Virus record (IMG/VR): IMGVR_UViG_3300045131_002362
Span: 22,709 to 86,708 of that record
Reading direction: 5' to 3' (one strand)
Source: a virus
DNA length: 64,000 bases
The notes beneath the pieces were generated by a model. It was not told the DNA's origin. It did no database searches and worked only from the letters and a program-made list of their open reading frames with translations. Numbering within the stretch: position 1 is the stretch's first letter; each line of letters starts with the position of its first letter. The position numbers were made by a program, and so were the translations under genes. This document shows, piece after piece, positions 54,790-63,798 of the stretch.

Positions 54790-56424
54790 ATGGCCGAAAT
54801 TGACAGCAAAACAACTCCGGAAGCCGCGATCCCGTCTGTGACAGGGAAACCGACGGGAAAATCGGCCGATATCAAGGCGTTGGACTACGTTTTGCGCGAC
54901 GAACGCGGTCTCGGACCTCTCTTCGGGATGGATTCGGCGACGGAACGCGTCTGGCGCAACTGCCGGTATCCTGTGCGGGTCACGTTTGAGGACTACTATC
55001 GGATGTACAGCCGCAACAACGTGGCTGCTCGTGTGATCGAGACGTTCCCCGACTACACCTGGAGCGCGATCCCCTTTGTCACCGACAAGGGAGGGGCCAA
55101 GGGACGCTTCGCTAAGTCTGTATCAACTCTTCTCTCGACGCACTACAAACTGCAAGACGGCGTGAGTCAGAGTCTACTGTCCTCGATGAAGCAGCTCGAC
55201 GTGCTCGGCGGTATTGGTGGAGAATCCCTACTAGTTTTCGGGTTTTCGGACAGCGGAACGCTTTCGTCGAAGGTCAGTGGGGCTTCCGGAACGAAGATAT
55301 CGTGGATCAAGATTCTCCACAACGGGCAGTTTGAGGTCGAAGCGCGAAATGAAGACAGCGCCTCCACGGACTTTGGCGATGTGGTTTTGTACAAAACAAA
55401 GGCTTTTTCCGACAACGGGGATCTGAATTTCGCCTCCCAGATCGCCCCCGGCGTTTCGATTCACGCCAGCCGCTGCGTGCATTTCAAGGAGTCGAACGGC
55501 CTATCTTACGGCACGTCGAGAATTCAGAAGTGCTACAACCAGCTTCTCGACATCACTAAGCTGGCCGGCGCGTCCGCAGAGGTGTACTGGCTCGGTGCGT
55601 TCAGCGGTCTCGCTATCGAGAGCGACCCTAATGCTACGGTTAGCGACGACGCTTATCTGCGGATGAAGCAGGAGACACGCAAGTACTTCGACGGACTGGA
55701 GCGCTCGCTCATCTTCGACGGCGCTACCTCGAAGCTGCTGTACCCCGCGATCGTGTCGCCGAAAGATCATTTCGATCTCCAGATTACGATGATCTCGATT
55801 GCCACCGCTGTCCCGAGGCGCTTCCTTACAGGTGCCGAGGCCGCGAAGCTCGCCTCGCAGCAGGACACACTCAACTGGGACACGCGCGTCATCAACAGGC
55901 GTGAGACTTTCTCCGGTCCTCGAGTAGTCTCGCCCGTAGTGCAGCGCTGCATCGACGCGGGTGTCATTCAGCGACCTTCCGGTGATACGTTCGGCGTGAT
56001 CTGGCCTCGCGTGCAGTCCGTGGCCCTCAACGAGCGGGCTGACGCCGCGCGCAACATGACGGCGGCCTGGCAAGCCTACGGCACGTCCGGCCTGTCGAAG
56101 GTCATGTCGTTCGGCACGTATCTTCTTTACGCATGCGGCTTTGGTGAGTCGGAAGCTCTTGATATCGAGTCCAAGATCCAGGCTGGCAAATGGGCAGAAG
56201 TGGAGAAGCTGGCCGCAGCCGCAAAGGCACCGTCCCAAACGTCGGGTGCGCCAGGTAAAACCGACAGCCCAGACAAGAAAGACATGTCCGATCTTGAAGA
56301 GCGCGTAGCCGAGATTGAAGCGCGCATGGATGAAACGCCAACGCCATCCTCAGTGTCATGGCAGGATCGGCCCGAAAATAAAAACCCGAAACGGATAGGT
56401 GGAACAAATGGCCAAGCAGAATAA
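54790..56424 (+). CDS. Portal protein (DUF1073-like)
   Basis: The 544-aa protein has YRMYSRNNVAARVIETFPDY, then WIKILHNGQFEVEA, and IATAVPRRFLTGAEAAKLAS, near QQDTLNWDTRV: a pattern of the portal family next to ClpP-type protease and DUF2190/4054-type neighbours. It forms the dodecameric DNA channel at the head vertex. The C-terminal 80 residues are Ala/Pro-rich with a coiled coil. It overlaps the protease gene by 17 bp. ATG 54790 follows TTTAGGTGAAC. Confidence 0.8.
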   Translation: MAEIDSKTTPEAAIPSVTGKPTGKSADIKALDYVLRDERGLGPLFGMDSATERVWRNCRYPVRVTFEDYYRMYSRNNVAARVIETFPDYTWSAIPFVTDKGGAKGRFAKSVSTLLSTHYKLQDGVSQSLLSSMKQLDVLGGIGGESLLVFGFSDSGTLSSKVSGASGTKISWIKILHNGQFEVEARNEDSASTDFGDVVLYKTKAFSDNGDLNFASQIAPGVSIHASRCVHFKESNGLSYGTSRIQKCYNQLLDITKLAGASAEVYWLGAFSGLAIESDPNATVSDDAYLRMKQETRKYFDGLERSLIFDGATSKLLYPAIVSPKDHFDLQITMISIATAVPRRFLTGAEAAKLASQQDTLNWDTRVINRRETFSGPRVVSPVVQRCIDAGVIQRPSGDTFGVIWPRVQSVALNERADAARNMTAAWQAYGTSGLSKVMSFGTYLLYACGFGESEALDIESKIQAGKWAEVEKLAAAAKAPSQTSGAPGKTDSPDKKDMSDLEERVAEIEARMDETPTPSSVSWQDRPENKNPKRIGGTNGQAE

Positions 56425-57739
56425 GACCGGCGGAAAACGCCATGTGATGATCGTCGGGGCCGTCGTGTCCGGGCGAAGCGGTGCGGGTTGGTACGGAGGC
56501 CGCTACACCGGTGCTGAGAGTGTGCTGAAAGAGATCGGCGCTTCCGGCGATATCGATGTGTACGTCAACTCTCCCGGGGGCAGTGTCTTCGCCGGCTTCG
56601 AGATCCTGAACGCTCTGAATGCGGCGACGGCAGCGGGGCGCACCGTAAACATCTACGTGAGCGCCATGGCGGCATCGATCGCATCTTACATCTCCTCCGG
56701 AGTCAAGGGTGCCAAGGTAATCGTTGCGGAGAATGCGAAGTTGATGTTTCATGCGCCGTGGACCGGTGTTCAGGGTAGCAAGGACCAGCTTCGTGACACC
56801 GCCGACCTCTTGGAGAAGATGGAGGACGACATCATGGCCGCGATCGTCTCGCGCGGCGCCAAAGAGGATCGTTCGTGGATGGCTGCCGGGCGCGCGAAAT
56901 GGCTCTCGGCTAAAGAGGCTGTCGCGGCCAAACTGGCCGATGAGATCGGCAACCCTCCCACCGAGCTTCTCGAAAGTGTGGCGTCGTTTGGTGATTCTCA
57001 CGGCTCTCGCGGCGACGAAGAAGGATGGGACAGTGCCAGTGCAATGTCCGGGGCCGATCGGTACGCCGCCGCCTGTTCGATTGAAGGGTATGCTCAGGCG
57101 CTCGCGGAGGATCGTTTTGGCGAGGGGACCGTGGCACAAATCTTCCCCGATGGGACAATGAAAATCTCCAAAAAGGACGGCTCTGAAACGTTGTTGAAGT
57201 ATCGGGCCGATTCGCATAACATCCTCGACATCGATTGGGAATCAGCTTCTTTTGAGACCAAACAGGAGAATCATATGAACGAAAAAGAGAAAGCCGAAGC
57301 GGCCCTGAAGGCCAAGGAAGAGGCTGACGCGAAGCTCAAGGCCGAAGCGGACGCGAAGGCGAAAGCCGATGCGGATGCGAAAGCCAAGGCGGATGCCGAA
57401 GCGCTGGCTCTGAAGGCCAAGGAAGAGACTGACGCGAAGCTCAAGGCCGAAGCGGACGCGAAGGCCAAGCAGCTCCCAGAAGGCATGACGCCGGACATGG
57501 TTGCCTTCGCGCAGAAGAACTACCAAGCCGCTCGCGATCTGCACATCGCTGTCATCAAGGCCGCACCCGGATGCATCTTCACGGATGCGGAACTCGCCGA
57601 CTACAGCATCGAGATGCTCGCCAAGATGGCGAAGATCGCTGAGAAACCTGGCGCCGCCGCCAAGACCGACAACTCCATCGTTGACCCCTCGCTCAAGCCG
57701 AAGGGCAATGCCGGAAGCCTCCCTCCCCCTGAGAACTAA
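56408..57739 (+). CDS. ClpP-like prohead protease fused to scaffold-type domain
   Basis: Residues 1-200 form a ClpP fold: VYVNSPGGSVFAGFE (51-65), nucleophile Ser90 in SAMAASIASY, His115 in LMFHAPWTG, and an Asp-containing helix later. A linker of about 85 residues follows. From 290 on comes a long Lys/Ala/Glu/Asp coiled coil and a helical C-terminus, typical of scaffolding. A strong AGGAGAATCAT precedes codon 290, giving an in-frame nested product. Lambda gpC/Nu3 works in the same way. ATG 56408 follows AGGTGGAAC. Confidence 0.85.
   Translation: MAKQNKTGGKRHVMIVGAVVSGRSGAGWYGGRYTGAESVLKEIGASGDIDVYVNSPGGSVFAGFEILNALNAATAAGRTVNIYVSAMAASIASYISSGVKGAKVIVAENAKLMFHAPWTGVQGSKDQLRDTADLLEKMEDDIMAAIVSRGAKEDRSWMAAGRAKWLSAKEAVAAKLADEIGNPPTELLESVASFGDSHGSRGDEEGWDSASAMSGADRYAAACSIEGYAQALAEDRFGEGTVAQIFPDGTMKISKKDGSETLLKYRADSHNILDIDWESASFETKQENHMNEKEKAEAALKAKEEADAKLKAEADAKAKADADAKAKADAEALALKAKEETDAKLKAEADAKAKQLPEGMTPDMVAFAQKNYQAARDLHIAVIKAAPGCIFTDAELADYSIEMLAKMAKIAEKPGAAAKTDNSIVDPSLKPKGNAGSLPPPEN
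57275..57739 (+). CDS. Nested scaffold protein from internal start, 154 aa
   Basis: ATG 57275 (MNEKEKAEAALKAKEEADAK), preceded by CAGGAGAATCAT, is in frame with the protease gene and shares its stop. The product is the coiled-coil scaffold part alone. Inferred by comparison with lambda Nu3; not proven by sequence. Confidence 0.65.
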   Translation: MNEKEKAEAALKAKEEADAKLKAEADAKAKADADAKAKADAEALALKAKEETDAKLKAEADAKAKQLPEGMTPDMVAFAQKNYQAARDLHIAVIKAAPGCIFTDAELADYSIEMLAKMAKIAEKPGAAAKTDNSIVDPSLKPKGNAGSLPPPEN

Positions 57740-57757
57740 GAAAGAAGGAACCTCAAC

Positions 57758-58222
57758 ATGAGCAGATTCAAGACAGTAGTCCCGGTTCCCCTCGGCGAGA
57801 TCCGTCGTATCGAGGGTAAGCTCGGCGCAGCGGCCAAGGCCGGCATCCTTTTGACCGCCAGCGACGCGTTCGCGGCGGGTGACTCCACGCACGCGCAGTC
57901 CGACGGTGCGACCTTCGCCCTCAACGGCGCGGGCAACAACGCTGGTGTGATGATTCTGATGGAGCAGCAGGACTTTGTGACCGAAGAGATCACGGCCGAA
58001 CGCGCGATCAACACCTGGGGTCGCGCCCATGTGCTGAAGAGCGGTGAGGAGGTCACGGTGATCCTGAGTGCGGCGGCGGCGATCGTTTCTGGCGACTTGC
58101 TGGACACCGCAGCCAACGGCACGGTCGTCAAGGGCACCACGGCTCCGAAGTTCACCGCCATCGAAACCGCCACCGCCCAGTCGACCGGCGACGGCCTCCG
58201 CATTTTGGCTCGCGTTCTGTAA
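57758..58222 (+). CDS. Head decoration protein
   Basis: ATG 57758 (MSRFKTVVPVPLGEIRRIEG) follows AAGAAGGAACC. 154 aa, rich in Ala/Thr/Gly strands (AGVMILMEQQDFVTEEITAE). Its place between scaffold and capsid genes and its length fit the lambda gpD / DUF2190 class. Confidence 0.65.
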   Translation: MSRFKTVVPVPLGEIRRIEGKLGAAAKAGILLTASDAFAAGDSTHAQSDGATFALNGAGNNAGVMILMEQQDFVTEEITAERAINTWGRAHVLKSGEEVTVILSAAAAIVSGDLLDTAANGTVVKGTTAPKFTAIETATAQSTGDGLRILARVL

Positions 58223-58248
58223 CGCGGCACGAGAAAGGAAACGAGAAC

Positions 58249-59370
58249 ATGAGCAACAGCACACTTGAGAGAACCCTCGGCCGCCGGTTTTTCACCAAAG
58301 GCGACGGCAAGGTCTACCTGACGCTCCCGACGGGAAAGGTCGGCGAAGACGGCAAGCCGGTGTATGAGGATCGCGTGATGTCCGATTCGGCCATCGACGC
58401 GAGCGCCGCGCTGACTGTGACGGAGTACAAGCAGGTCGATACGGTCGTCACCGAGATCGCGAAGACGGCGGAACGCTTCACTGCGTGGATGCTCAGTCTG
58501 ACCGGGTGCGTCGATCGTTTCGACGGGCTGAAGCGCATGACCTACTGGTATCAGCGCCGGACGGGCAACACCAGCTCGCGCATGACGATGAACCTCGAGG
58601 ATGACGCGCCGGGCACCACGATCTCGACCGAAGAGGATGGCGTTCCTCTGCCGCTCGAGTTCGCAGACTGGAGCACGAGCATCCGCAGCGATCCTGTCGC
58701 GTCGGCATCGGCCGGCGAGGATGTTGCCGCGCAGAAGGCCGCCGGCACTGCCGACGCGGTTGCGACGGGGCTGGATCTGCGTCAGCTAAACGGTTGGGGC
58801 GGGTTGACCTACCACGGCGTGACTGTGTACGGTTGGCGCGACGTGCCGACGAACCTCACGGTCGCTCAGAAGACCGGTGGTTGGTTATCCGACGCAGTGT
58901 CCGTCACCGATATCTACAACGATATCGTGAAGATGGTCAATCTCGCCGATGCGGCGAAGATCCCCGGTCCGTTCGTGTTGATGACCTCGCGCAACATGCG
59001 CAAGAAGCTTGCGCAGCCGTACTCGGTTACGGCGAACGGTGTGGTCACGACCCTGTGGGATCAGATCATGGGCATGGGCCGGGTTGGCGCGGGCGCACCG
59101 AGCGTGCTGGACATCTCGCAGATCAAGCTGGTCCCGCAGATGGACGAGCTGAAGGGTGGCGGCACCCCGACGGTCGGTGAGGCGTACCTGACTTCGCTGA
59201 GCGCGAAGTACTTCCGCGTGCTGAGTTATCTGCCCATGCAGAGCTTCACGATGGATCTCAAGGGCGCCATCGCCACGAAGCATCGCATGGCCGAAGGCGT
59301 GTGCCCCCTGTTCAAGAAGGACTGGTCGGGCAACTATGGCGTCGTCAAGCTGGTCGCTCCCGCTGATTAA
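58249..59370 (+). CDS. Major capsid protein
   Basis: 373 aa from ATG 58249, preceded by GAAAGGAAACGAG. It has an N-arm, then a helix and KIPGPFVLMTSRNMRKKLAQ with a C-terminal beta region (MDLKGAIATKHRMAEGVCPL) in HK97-fold order. It follows protease, scaffold and decoration genes and is followed by a strong terminator, all as expected for the major head subunit. Fine subfamily is not determined. Confidence 0.8.
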   Translation: MSNSTLERTLGRRFFTKGDGKVYLTLPTGKVGEDGKPVYEDRVMSDSAIDASAALTVTEYKQVDTVVTEIAKTAERFTAWMLSLTGCVDRFDGLKRMTYWYQRRTGNTSSRMTMNLEDDAPGTTISTEEDGVPLPLEFADWSTSIRSDPVASASAGEDVAAQKAAGTADAVATGLDLRQLNGWGGLTYHGVTVYGWRDVPTNLTVAQKTGGWLSDAVSVTDIYNDIVKMVNLADAAKIPGPFVLMTSRNMRKKLAQPYSVTANGVVTTLWDQIMGMGRVGAGAPSVLDISQIKLVPQMDELKGGGTPTVGEAYLTSLSAKYFRVLSYLPMQSFTMDLKGAIATKHRMAEGVCPLFKKDWSGNYGVVKLVAPAD

Positions 59371-59399
59371 GTGACGCGCGAAGCGAACGATTCAACGGA

Positions 59400-59434
59400 A
59401 AGCCGTCCGTCCGATAGCCGGGCGGGCGGCTTTT
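59400..59434 (+). terminator. Intrinsic terminator after the capsid gene
   Basis: GCCGTCCGTCC, 7-nt loop, GGGCGGGCGGC then TTTT (59431-59434), 30 bp after the capsid stop. Eleven-pair GC stem with two G-T pairs. It would limit read-through, raising capsid over tail-joint genes. Confidence 0.85.
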
Positions 59435-59456
59435 CACATGAGAAAGAGGAGACGGT

Positions 59457-59858
59457 ATGAACGAGTACAAGTGCAAGTTGGGCATCCATTATGTGAGCGG
59501 CGGAAAAATGGTTCGGGCGGGCGACGTGTTCTCCGATCCGAGCGAGACGTTGGCGGACGGCGATCGCGCGCGTCATTTCGAGAAGATCGTGCCGGCGAAG
59601 GCCCCCGGAAAGACGGATGAGGAGATCGCCGCCGAGAAGGCCGAGCAGGAAGCCAAGGACAAGGCCGAGCAGGAAGCCAAGGACAAGGCCGAGCAGGAAG
59701 CCAAGGACAAGGCCGAGCAGGAAGCCAAGGACAAGGCCGAGCAGGAAGCCAAGGACAAGCTTGCAAAGGCAACTTTGAAAGCGGATGCGAAGGCCGCGAA
59801 GGCTAAGGCAAAGGCGGATGCGAAGGCCGCGAAGGCTGTCGCAGAGGCGAACGGGTAA
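59457..59858 (+). CDS. Repeat-containing head protein, 133 aa
   Basis: ATG 59457 follows AAAGAGGAGACGGT. A short N-terminal domain (MNEYKCKLGIHYVSGGKMVR, then GDVF) is followed by five exact AEQEAKDK octapeptides (24-bp repeats, 59640-59759) and an Ala/Lys tail. Probably an extended helix. Small proteins of this plan often follow capsid genes; role unknown. Confidence 0.65.
   Translation: MNEYKCKLGIHYVSGGKMVRAGDVFSDPSETLADGDRARHFEKIVPAKAPGKTDEEIAAEKAEQEAKDKAEQEAKDKAEQEAKDKAEQEAKDKAEQEAKDKLAKATLKADAKAAKAKAKADAKAAKAVAEANG
59640..59759 (+). repeat. Perfect 24-bp tandem repeat, 5 copies
   Basis: Unit starts GCCGAGCAGGAAGCCAAGGA and codes AEQEAKDK; five copies, no mismatch. Confidence 0.95.
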
Positions 59859-59870
59859 AGGGAGGTTGTT

Positions 59871-60296
59871 ATGGGTTACGAGTACAGCGATTCCAAAAAG
59901 GTCATGATCGAGGATGAGCCGCTCGTAATCCGTGACGACGTTCTCGGCATCTGCAAAGAGATCGACGAGGACACGCCGGAGGCCGAGACAACCGAGTTCA
60001 TCCTTGCCGCTCACATCTACCTCTGCAACACGCTGGACGGCTGGGGGATCGCGCCTTCGCTGATGAAGCGGATCGAGATGTACCTTTCCGCGCACTTCGC
60101 TGCTATAACGTATTCTGTGACGCAGCGAAGTGCGATCGGGCCGCTCAGCCAGTCTTTCATGCACAAGATTGATCTTGGCTTCGATCACACACGGTACGGG
60201 CAGATGGCGAAGGCGCTCGACCCGACAGGCACGCTCGGAACGAAGCGCAGGCCCGTCAGCATGGTGAGCCTCGGCTCCGGTATCCTCACAAGCTGA
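59871..60296 (+). CDS. Head-tail connector (DUF4054/gp6-like adaptor)
   Basis: ATG 59871 follows GGGAGGTTGTT. 141 aa, helical, with TEFILAAHIYLCNTLDGWGI and LMKRIEMYLSAHFAAITYSV, the layout of first adaptor proteins below the portal. Assignment by size, position and helical pattern. Confidence 0.6.
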   Translation: MGYEYSDSKKVMIEDEPLVIRDDVLGICKEIDEDTPEAETTEFILAAHIYLCNTLDGWGIAPSLMKRIEMYLSAHFAAITYSVTQRSAIGPLSQSFMHKIDLGFDHTRYGQMAKALDPTGTLGTKRRPVSMVSLGSGILTS

Positions 60297-60307
60297 AGGA
60301 GTACCAC

Positions 60308-61015
60308 ATGAACGATTTCGAAGTCGCACCGACCGGTGAGCCCATCGTCCCGGTCGTCGCCTTTCTCATTCCGACGTACAAGACCCCGTATCTGACATCA
60401 GATCTTCTCTCCGCAGCGCTGGCCTGCGGAAAGTTCGTAGGTTGCACATTCGTGCTTTTGTTGGACAAAGAAGATCCGCACATTCTGACGTACAAGACGC
60501 TCGTCGAGAATGTTCGCGAGAAGGGTCTGTCGGCTGGATTCTTCGTGTTCGACGGCACGCCGTACTGCGGAAAGATCAACCGCGTGGCGCCCATCGTGTC
60601 TGCCGAATGTCTATGCGTTCTGGACAGCCGGCATCTCCCGATGATTGACGGGGTCGCATCGTTCGCGGAAGGCGTGCGCTCCTGGCTGGCGCTTTCTCCG
60701 GAGCCCATGCGTGTCGGCACCTTTACGGAGGAGTGCTTCTTCCCTCTCGTGACGCGCAAGCTTGTGGACAGACTCGGGTACATGTTCCATCCGCTCAGCT
60801 ACGGAAGAGTGGAGGCCGAGAACTGGCTGCTCACGCTTTCTTCAGCCGTCGGGATTCTTTCGTCAGTGGCCGGCGGCAAGATCATCGAGTCCTCGGCCGA
60901 CGGCGTAGAGATCGTCGGTACGTCAGATCCGGAAGACAGTCGCTGGGTCGACGAGATTCTGGATCAGACGGTCGACGAGGAAGCCGAACGGCTCACGGGT
61001 TATCTTTTGCGATAG
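60308..61015 (+). CDS. Glycosyltransferase-like (GT-A fold) protein
   Basis: 235 aa from ATG 60308 (AAGGAGTACCAC upstream). VAFLIPTYKTPYLTSDLLSA is the opening of family 2-type glycosyltransferases, followed by TFVLLLDKEDPHI, FVFDGTPYCGKINRVAPIV and CLCVLDSRHLPM, where D.R stands at the DxD position. It could glycosylate virion or host components, or have lost activity. It sits among connector genes, an unusual place. Confidence 0.6.
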   Translation: MNDFEVAPTGEPIVPVVAFLIPTYKTPYLTSDLLSAALACGKFVGCTFVLLLDKEDPHILTYKTLVENVREKGLSAGFFVFDGTPYCGKINRVAPIVSAECLCVLDSRHLPMIDGVASFAEGVRSWLALSPEPMRVGTFTEECFFPLVTRKLVDRLGYMFHPLSYGRVEAENWLLTLSSAVGILSSVAGGKIIESSADGVEIVGTSDPEDSRWVDEILDQTVDEEAERLTGYLLR

Positions 61016-61023
61016 GGGGTTTT

Positions 61024-61419
61024 ATGGGTCAGAATGTCGCCAAGGCGTTTGCGAAACAGAGGCTGCTCTACTGGGCGCCCGTTGTGACAGGCTCAGGCGT
61101 GCGTCACGACGCGCCGGTTGAGTTTAAGGGCGCGTACATAGGCAACATGCAGCTCGGCGAAGGCGGGCCTTCTGACGTTGTTTTCGCAGGGGGTGGCACG
61201 CGCGACAACATGGTCCTCTTCTACCTTTGCAAACCGGTGGTTGACGGCTTCGTGTGCTGGACGAAGCGGCTGACGGATCTGGAGGCCGATGGAACAACGA
61301 ACATCCCTCCCGATCAGCTCGAGGACACACACAAGATCCGCGCAGTGACCGAGTACGTCATGCCCGGAGTGACTCGTGTGACGCTCACCAATCAGGCATT
61401 TATCGCCTCGGTGATGTAG
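61024..61419 (+). CDS. Head completion/closure protein
   Basis: ATG 61024 (MGQNVAKAFAKQRLLYWAPV) after GGGGG. 131 aa, beta-rich (VEFKGAYIGNMQLGEGGPSD; MVLFYLCKPVVDGFVCWTKR), with the length and position of gp15/gp7-type closure proteins. Assigned from context. Confidence 0.5.
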   Translation: MGQNVAKAFAKQRLLYWAPVVTGSGVRHDAPVEFKGAYIGNMQLGEGGPSDVVFAGGGTRDNMVLFYLCKPVVDGFVCWTKRLTDLEADGTTNIPPDQLEDTHKIRAVTEYVMPGVTRVTLTNQAFIASVM

Positions 61420-61426
61420 GCTGGCT

Positions 61427-63211
61427 ATGGCTAAAGAGGCAAAGAGCAAAGACAAAGCCCTGGCGGCTGACAGGCAAGCACCGGTTGCGCCGCGTTGGCG
61501 GGTTGTGCACAACGAAAATTCACTGGTTGTGCTCGATCGTGGCTATTTTGCCGACTCTTCCGGAAAACTTGACAGCGGAAAAGTCTACGATGCCAGACTG
61601 GCTTACCCCGGATCAGAAATTGTGTTCTCAGATCCCGGTGAGAACAAGATCTATGTTGACCGAAAAGTTTACGATGCGCGGTCGGACAAGACCGTATATA
61701 AGCCGATTGCAAAATTCGGAAAACAGTTAGGCAAATACGACTCGCCAACTGAGGACCCTCGCGCGGTCAAGATTTCTGTTGAGAAGACACCTGTGCGACT
61801 GGATCAGCGGCCCGGTTTCGACTCGTCCAAAATCAAAAAAATAGAAACGACGAAAGAACAGTTGGATGCTGATAGAAAGGCAGCCGACGCGCGTGCGGCG
61901 AAGAAAGAAAATGCAACGCCAAAATTTGCCGCGAGAGGTCAGACAGCTTTTGGCGCAAAGTTACAGAAGATACGAGATTCCCACGAACTGACACGCTTTG
62001 AAAAAGCGGACATAAGAGCTGTCGCCAAACGTAAAGAGAAACGTGAAAAGGCAAAGATTGTTCGCCCAAAGAAAAACACGCTCCCGTATTCCGAAAAGCA
62101 GAAGGCGATGCGCGCATCGATAGCGGCATCTAAGGCAGCCACGAAAGAACTGCTGGATCGCCGGAGGGCGTTCGCCAAGGCCACTATGCACAGCGCGGCA
62201 ATCGAGCGGGACCGCGTGCGGCGACGCGACAAGGCCGTCATCATGCGCGCAAAAAACAAGGCCGCAGGAAAGCCGGCTTCGCTCGGATATGCAAAGGGTC
62301 GCGCAGCAATGTTCGCAGCACAGCGTAGACTCATGTCTCCACCAAGCCTCGTCGAGGCCGGGCGAAAAGTTTTCTCGGAGAAGTTCGCACGTAGAGCGAC
62401 CACACTGAAAAAGTTCGGTAAGATGCCTCTTCATTTTGCGGCAAGGGGCACCACATTGGCTGCTGATGCAAAGAGGTTTGCCAAAGACATGCCACGAAGC
62501 GCGCGCTATCCGAGCATGGGGCACGCCACTGAGAACCGTCTGCGATCCCCAGTTTCGATGAATGCCGTTTCCGGAATGCAGTCGCTGCTGGAAGCACACG
62601 GAACGTCTGGTGTGCGCGGCACGTCGGTCTTTGCGACGCAGAATACGCTCTCTGCCAAAACATATGGTGGCCCGGGCCAAGGCATCTTCTTCAGAGTCGA
62701 TGCGAGTGCGGTATTGGCGAATCTCGAGACGAAATTTCCCGAGGCGATCCGCACTGCCGTCGCCGGTCTTTCGGTGTCGATCGGTCGGAAGCTCCTCGAC
62801 ATCGTTGAGCCATATGTTCCAAAGGACACCGGGCTGCTTTACAGCACAGCGGCGACGGCGACAGAGCAGACCTCCGGCGGAATGGTTGACATAGCCGGGG
62901 GCGAAGCGTATCCTGCCTCGCAGATGTACGGTGTCTCGATCTCGTACAATGCCCCATACGCAGAGGTGGTTTACTTCAACGAGAAAGCGGCGCACGGTGA
63001 GGAGTACAACCGTAAGCACAATACGTCCGAGAAGGGCGACAAGGAGACCGCGCGCTGGATAGAAGCGGCCTTCCAAAACGAGCGAGCGGCCATCGGCGGC
63101 CTGCTGCGTGAATATTCCAACGCGATAACGGCGGCGCTCGGGGCGGCTGGTGGCAAAGCGGTAATGTTCCAAAACAAGGCTGGCGGTGTCGTGAACTTCG
63201 TTCGACGCTAA
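61427..63211 (+). CDS. gp10-like minor capsid/tail-joint protein with long N-terminal extension
   Basis: The 594-aa product ends with a domain (about 425-560) of the HK97 gp10/Minor_capsid_2 type: IGRKLLDIVEPYVPKDTGLL, then SYNAPYAEVVYFNEKAAHGE and RWIEAAFQNERAAIGGLLRE. The usual length is 120-180 aa. The first 420 residues are Lys/Ala/Arg-rich, mostly disordered or helical (RREKREKAKIVRPKK type) and of unknown function; they could bind DNA inside the head. ATG 61427. Confidence 0.65.
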   Translation: MAKEAKSKDKALAADRQAPVAPRWRVVHNENSLVVLDRGYFADSSGKLDSGKVYDARLAYPGSEIVFSDPGENKIYVDRKVYDARSDKTVYKPIAKFGKQLGKYDSPTEDPRAVKISVEKTPVRLDQRPGFDSSKIKKIETTKEQLDADRKAADARAAKKENATPKFAARGQTAFGAKLQKIRDSHELTRFEKADIRAVAKRKEKREKAKIVRPKKNTLPYSEKQKAMRASIAASKAATKELLDRRRAFAKATMHSAAIERDRVRRRDKAVIMRAKNKAAGKPASLGYAKGRAAMFAAQRRLMSPPSLVEAGRKVFSEKFARRATTLKKFGKMPLHFAARGTTLAADAKRFAKDMPRSARYPSMGHATENRLRSPVSMNAVSGMQSLLEAHGTSGVRGTSVFATQNTLSAKTYGGPGQGIFFRVDASAVLANLETKFPEAIRTAVAGLSVSIGRKLLDIVEPYVPKDTGLLYSTAATATEQTSGGMVDIAGGEAYPASQMYGVSISYNAPYAEVVYFNEKAAHGEEYNRKHNTSEKGDKETARWIEAAFQNERAAIGGLLREYSNAITAALGAAGGKAVMFQNKAGGVVNFVRR

Positions 63212-63225
63212 GAAAGGTGGTCTTT

Positions 63226-63735
63226 ATGTTCGTGACAAGGGGTGATCGGGCAATGCCCAGCGTGGCGCTCACAGCGGCCCGGTTTGCGGCGAAGCATTCG
63301 GTTGGGACGTTCGGCGTGGATCTCTTTGCAAACACAGTCGTTGATCCGTCCAAGAAGGACGGCAAGAATCTCGTCGTGTACTTCGACAGCGACGACGCCG
63401 GCAAGGACGGAGGCAACGTGCGGACACTCTCCGGATCGCCGACGTGGTACATTGACCGGATGATCATTTCGGCCTCGGGTGGAGACACGGCGATCGCCAA
63501 CGGCCTCCTGCGGAGACACGTCAACTTCCTGTGTTCGGTACGCGGCGAGCCCGCCCTGTGTGAAGAGGATGGTGTGTGGTATCGTTTCTTGCACTTCGCA
63601 CTTCTCGGCAGGCCGCGCCGCCCCGGACGCACGGCGGCAGGGCAGGATCTGTACGAGGCTATGCTTCGTATCATGTGGAGGCCGATGTCGGCTTCCGACC
63701 CAGATTACGCCGCCGTGACGGGCATCACGGTATAG
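63226..63735 (+). CDS. Tail-terminator-like protein, 169 aa
   Basis: ATG 63226 follows AAAGGTGGTC. LVVYFDSDDAGKDGGNVRTL, VNFLCSVRGEPALCEEDGVW; alpha/beta with the size and position of tail completion proteins. Ends TGITV. Its last codons are repeated in the downstream duplication. Confidence 0.5.
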   Translation: MFVTRGDRAMPSVALTAARFAAKHSVGTFGVDLFANTVVDPSKKDGKNLVVYFDSDDAGKDGGNVRTLSGSPTWYIDRMIISASGGDTAIANGLLRRHVNFLCSVRGEPALCEEDGVWYRFLHFALLGRPRRPGRTAAGQDLYEAMLRIMWRPMSASDPDYAAVTGITV

Positions 63736-63798
63736 TCGGCGTTGTTGAAAGGAACGGCACTCCGTTCTATCATGCCCGCGTTATCAATGGAGGTTCAT

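Noticed and set aside
61961-63172. 403-aa minus ORF opposite the gp10-like gene
   Set aside because: Arg/Ser/Cys-rich antisense frame, no ribosome-binding site; the + frame has a recognisable C-terminal domain.
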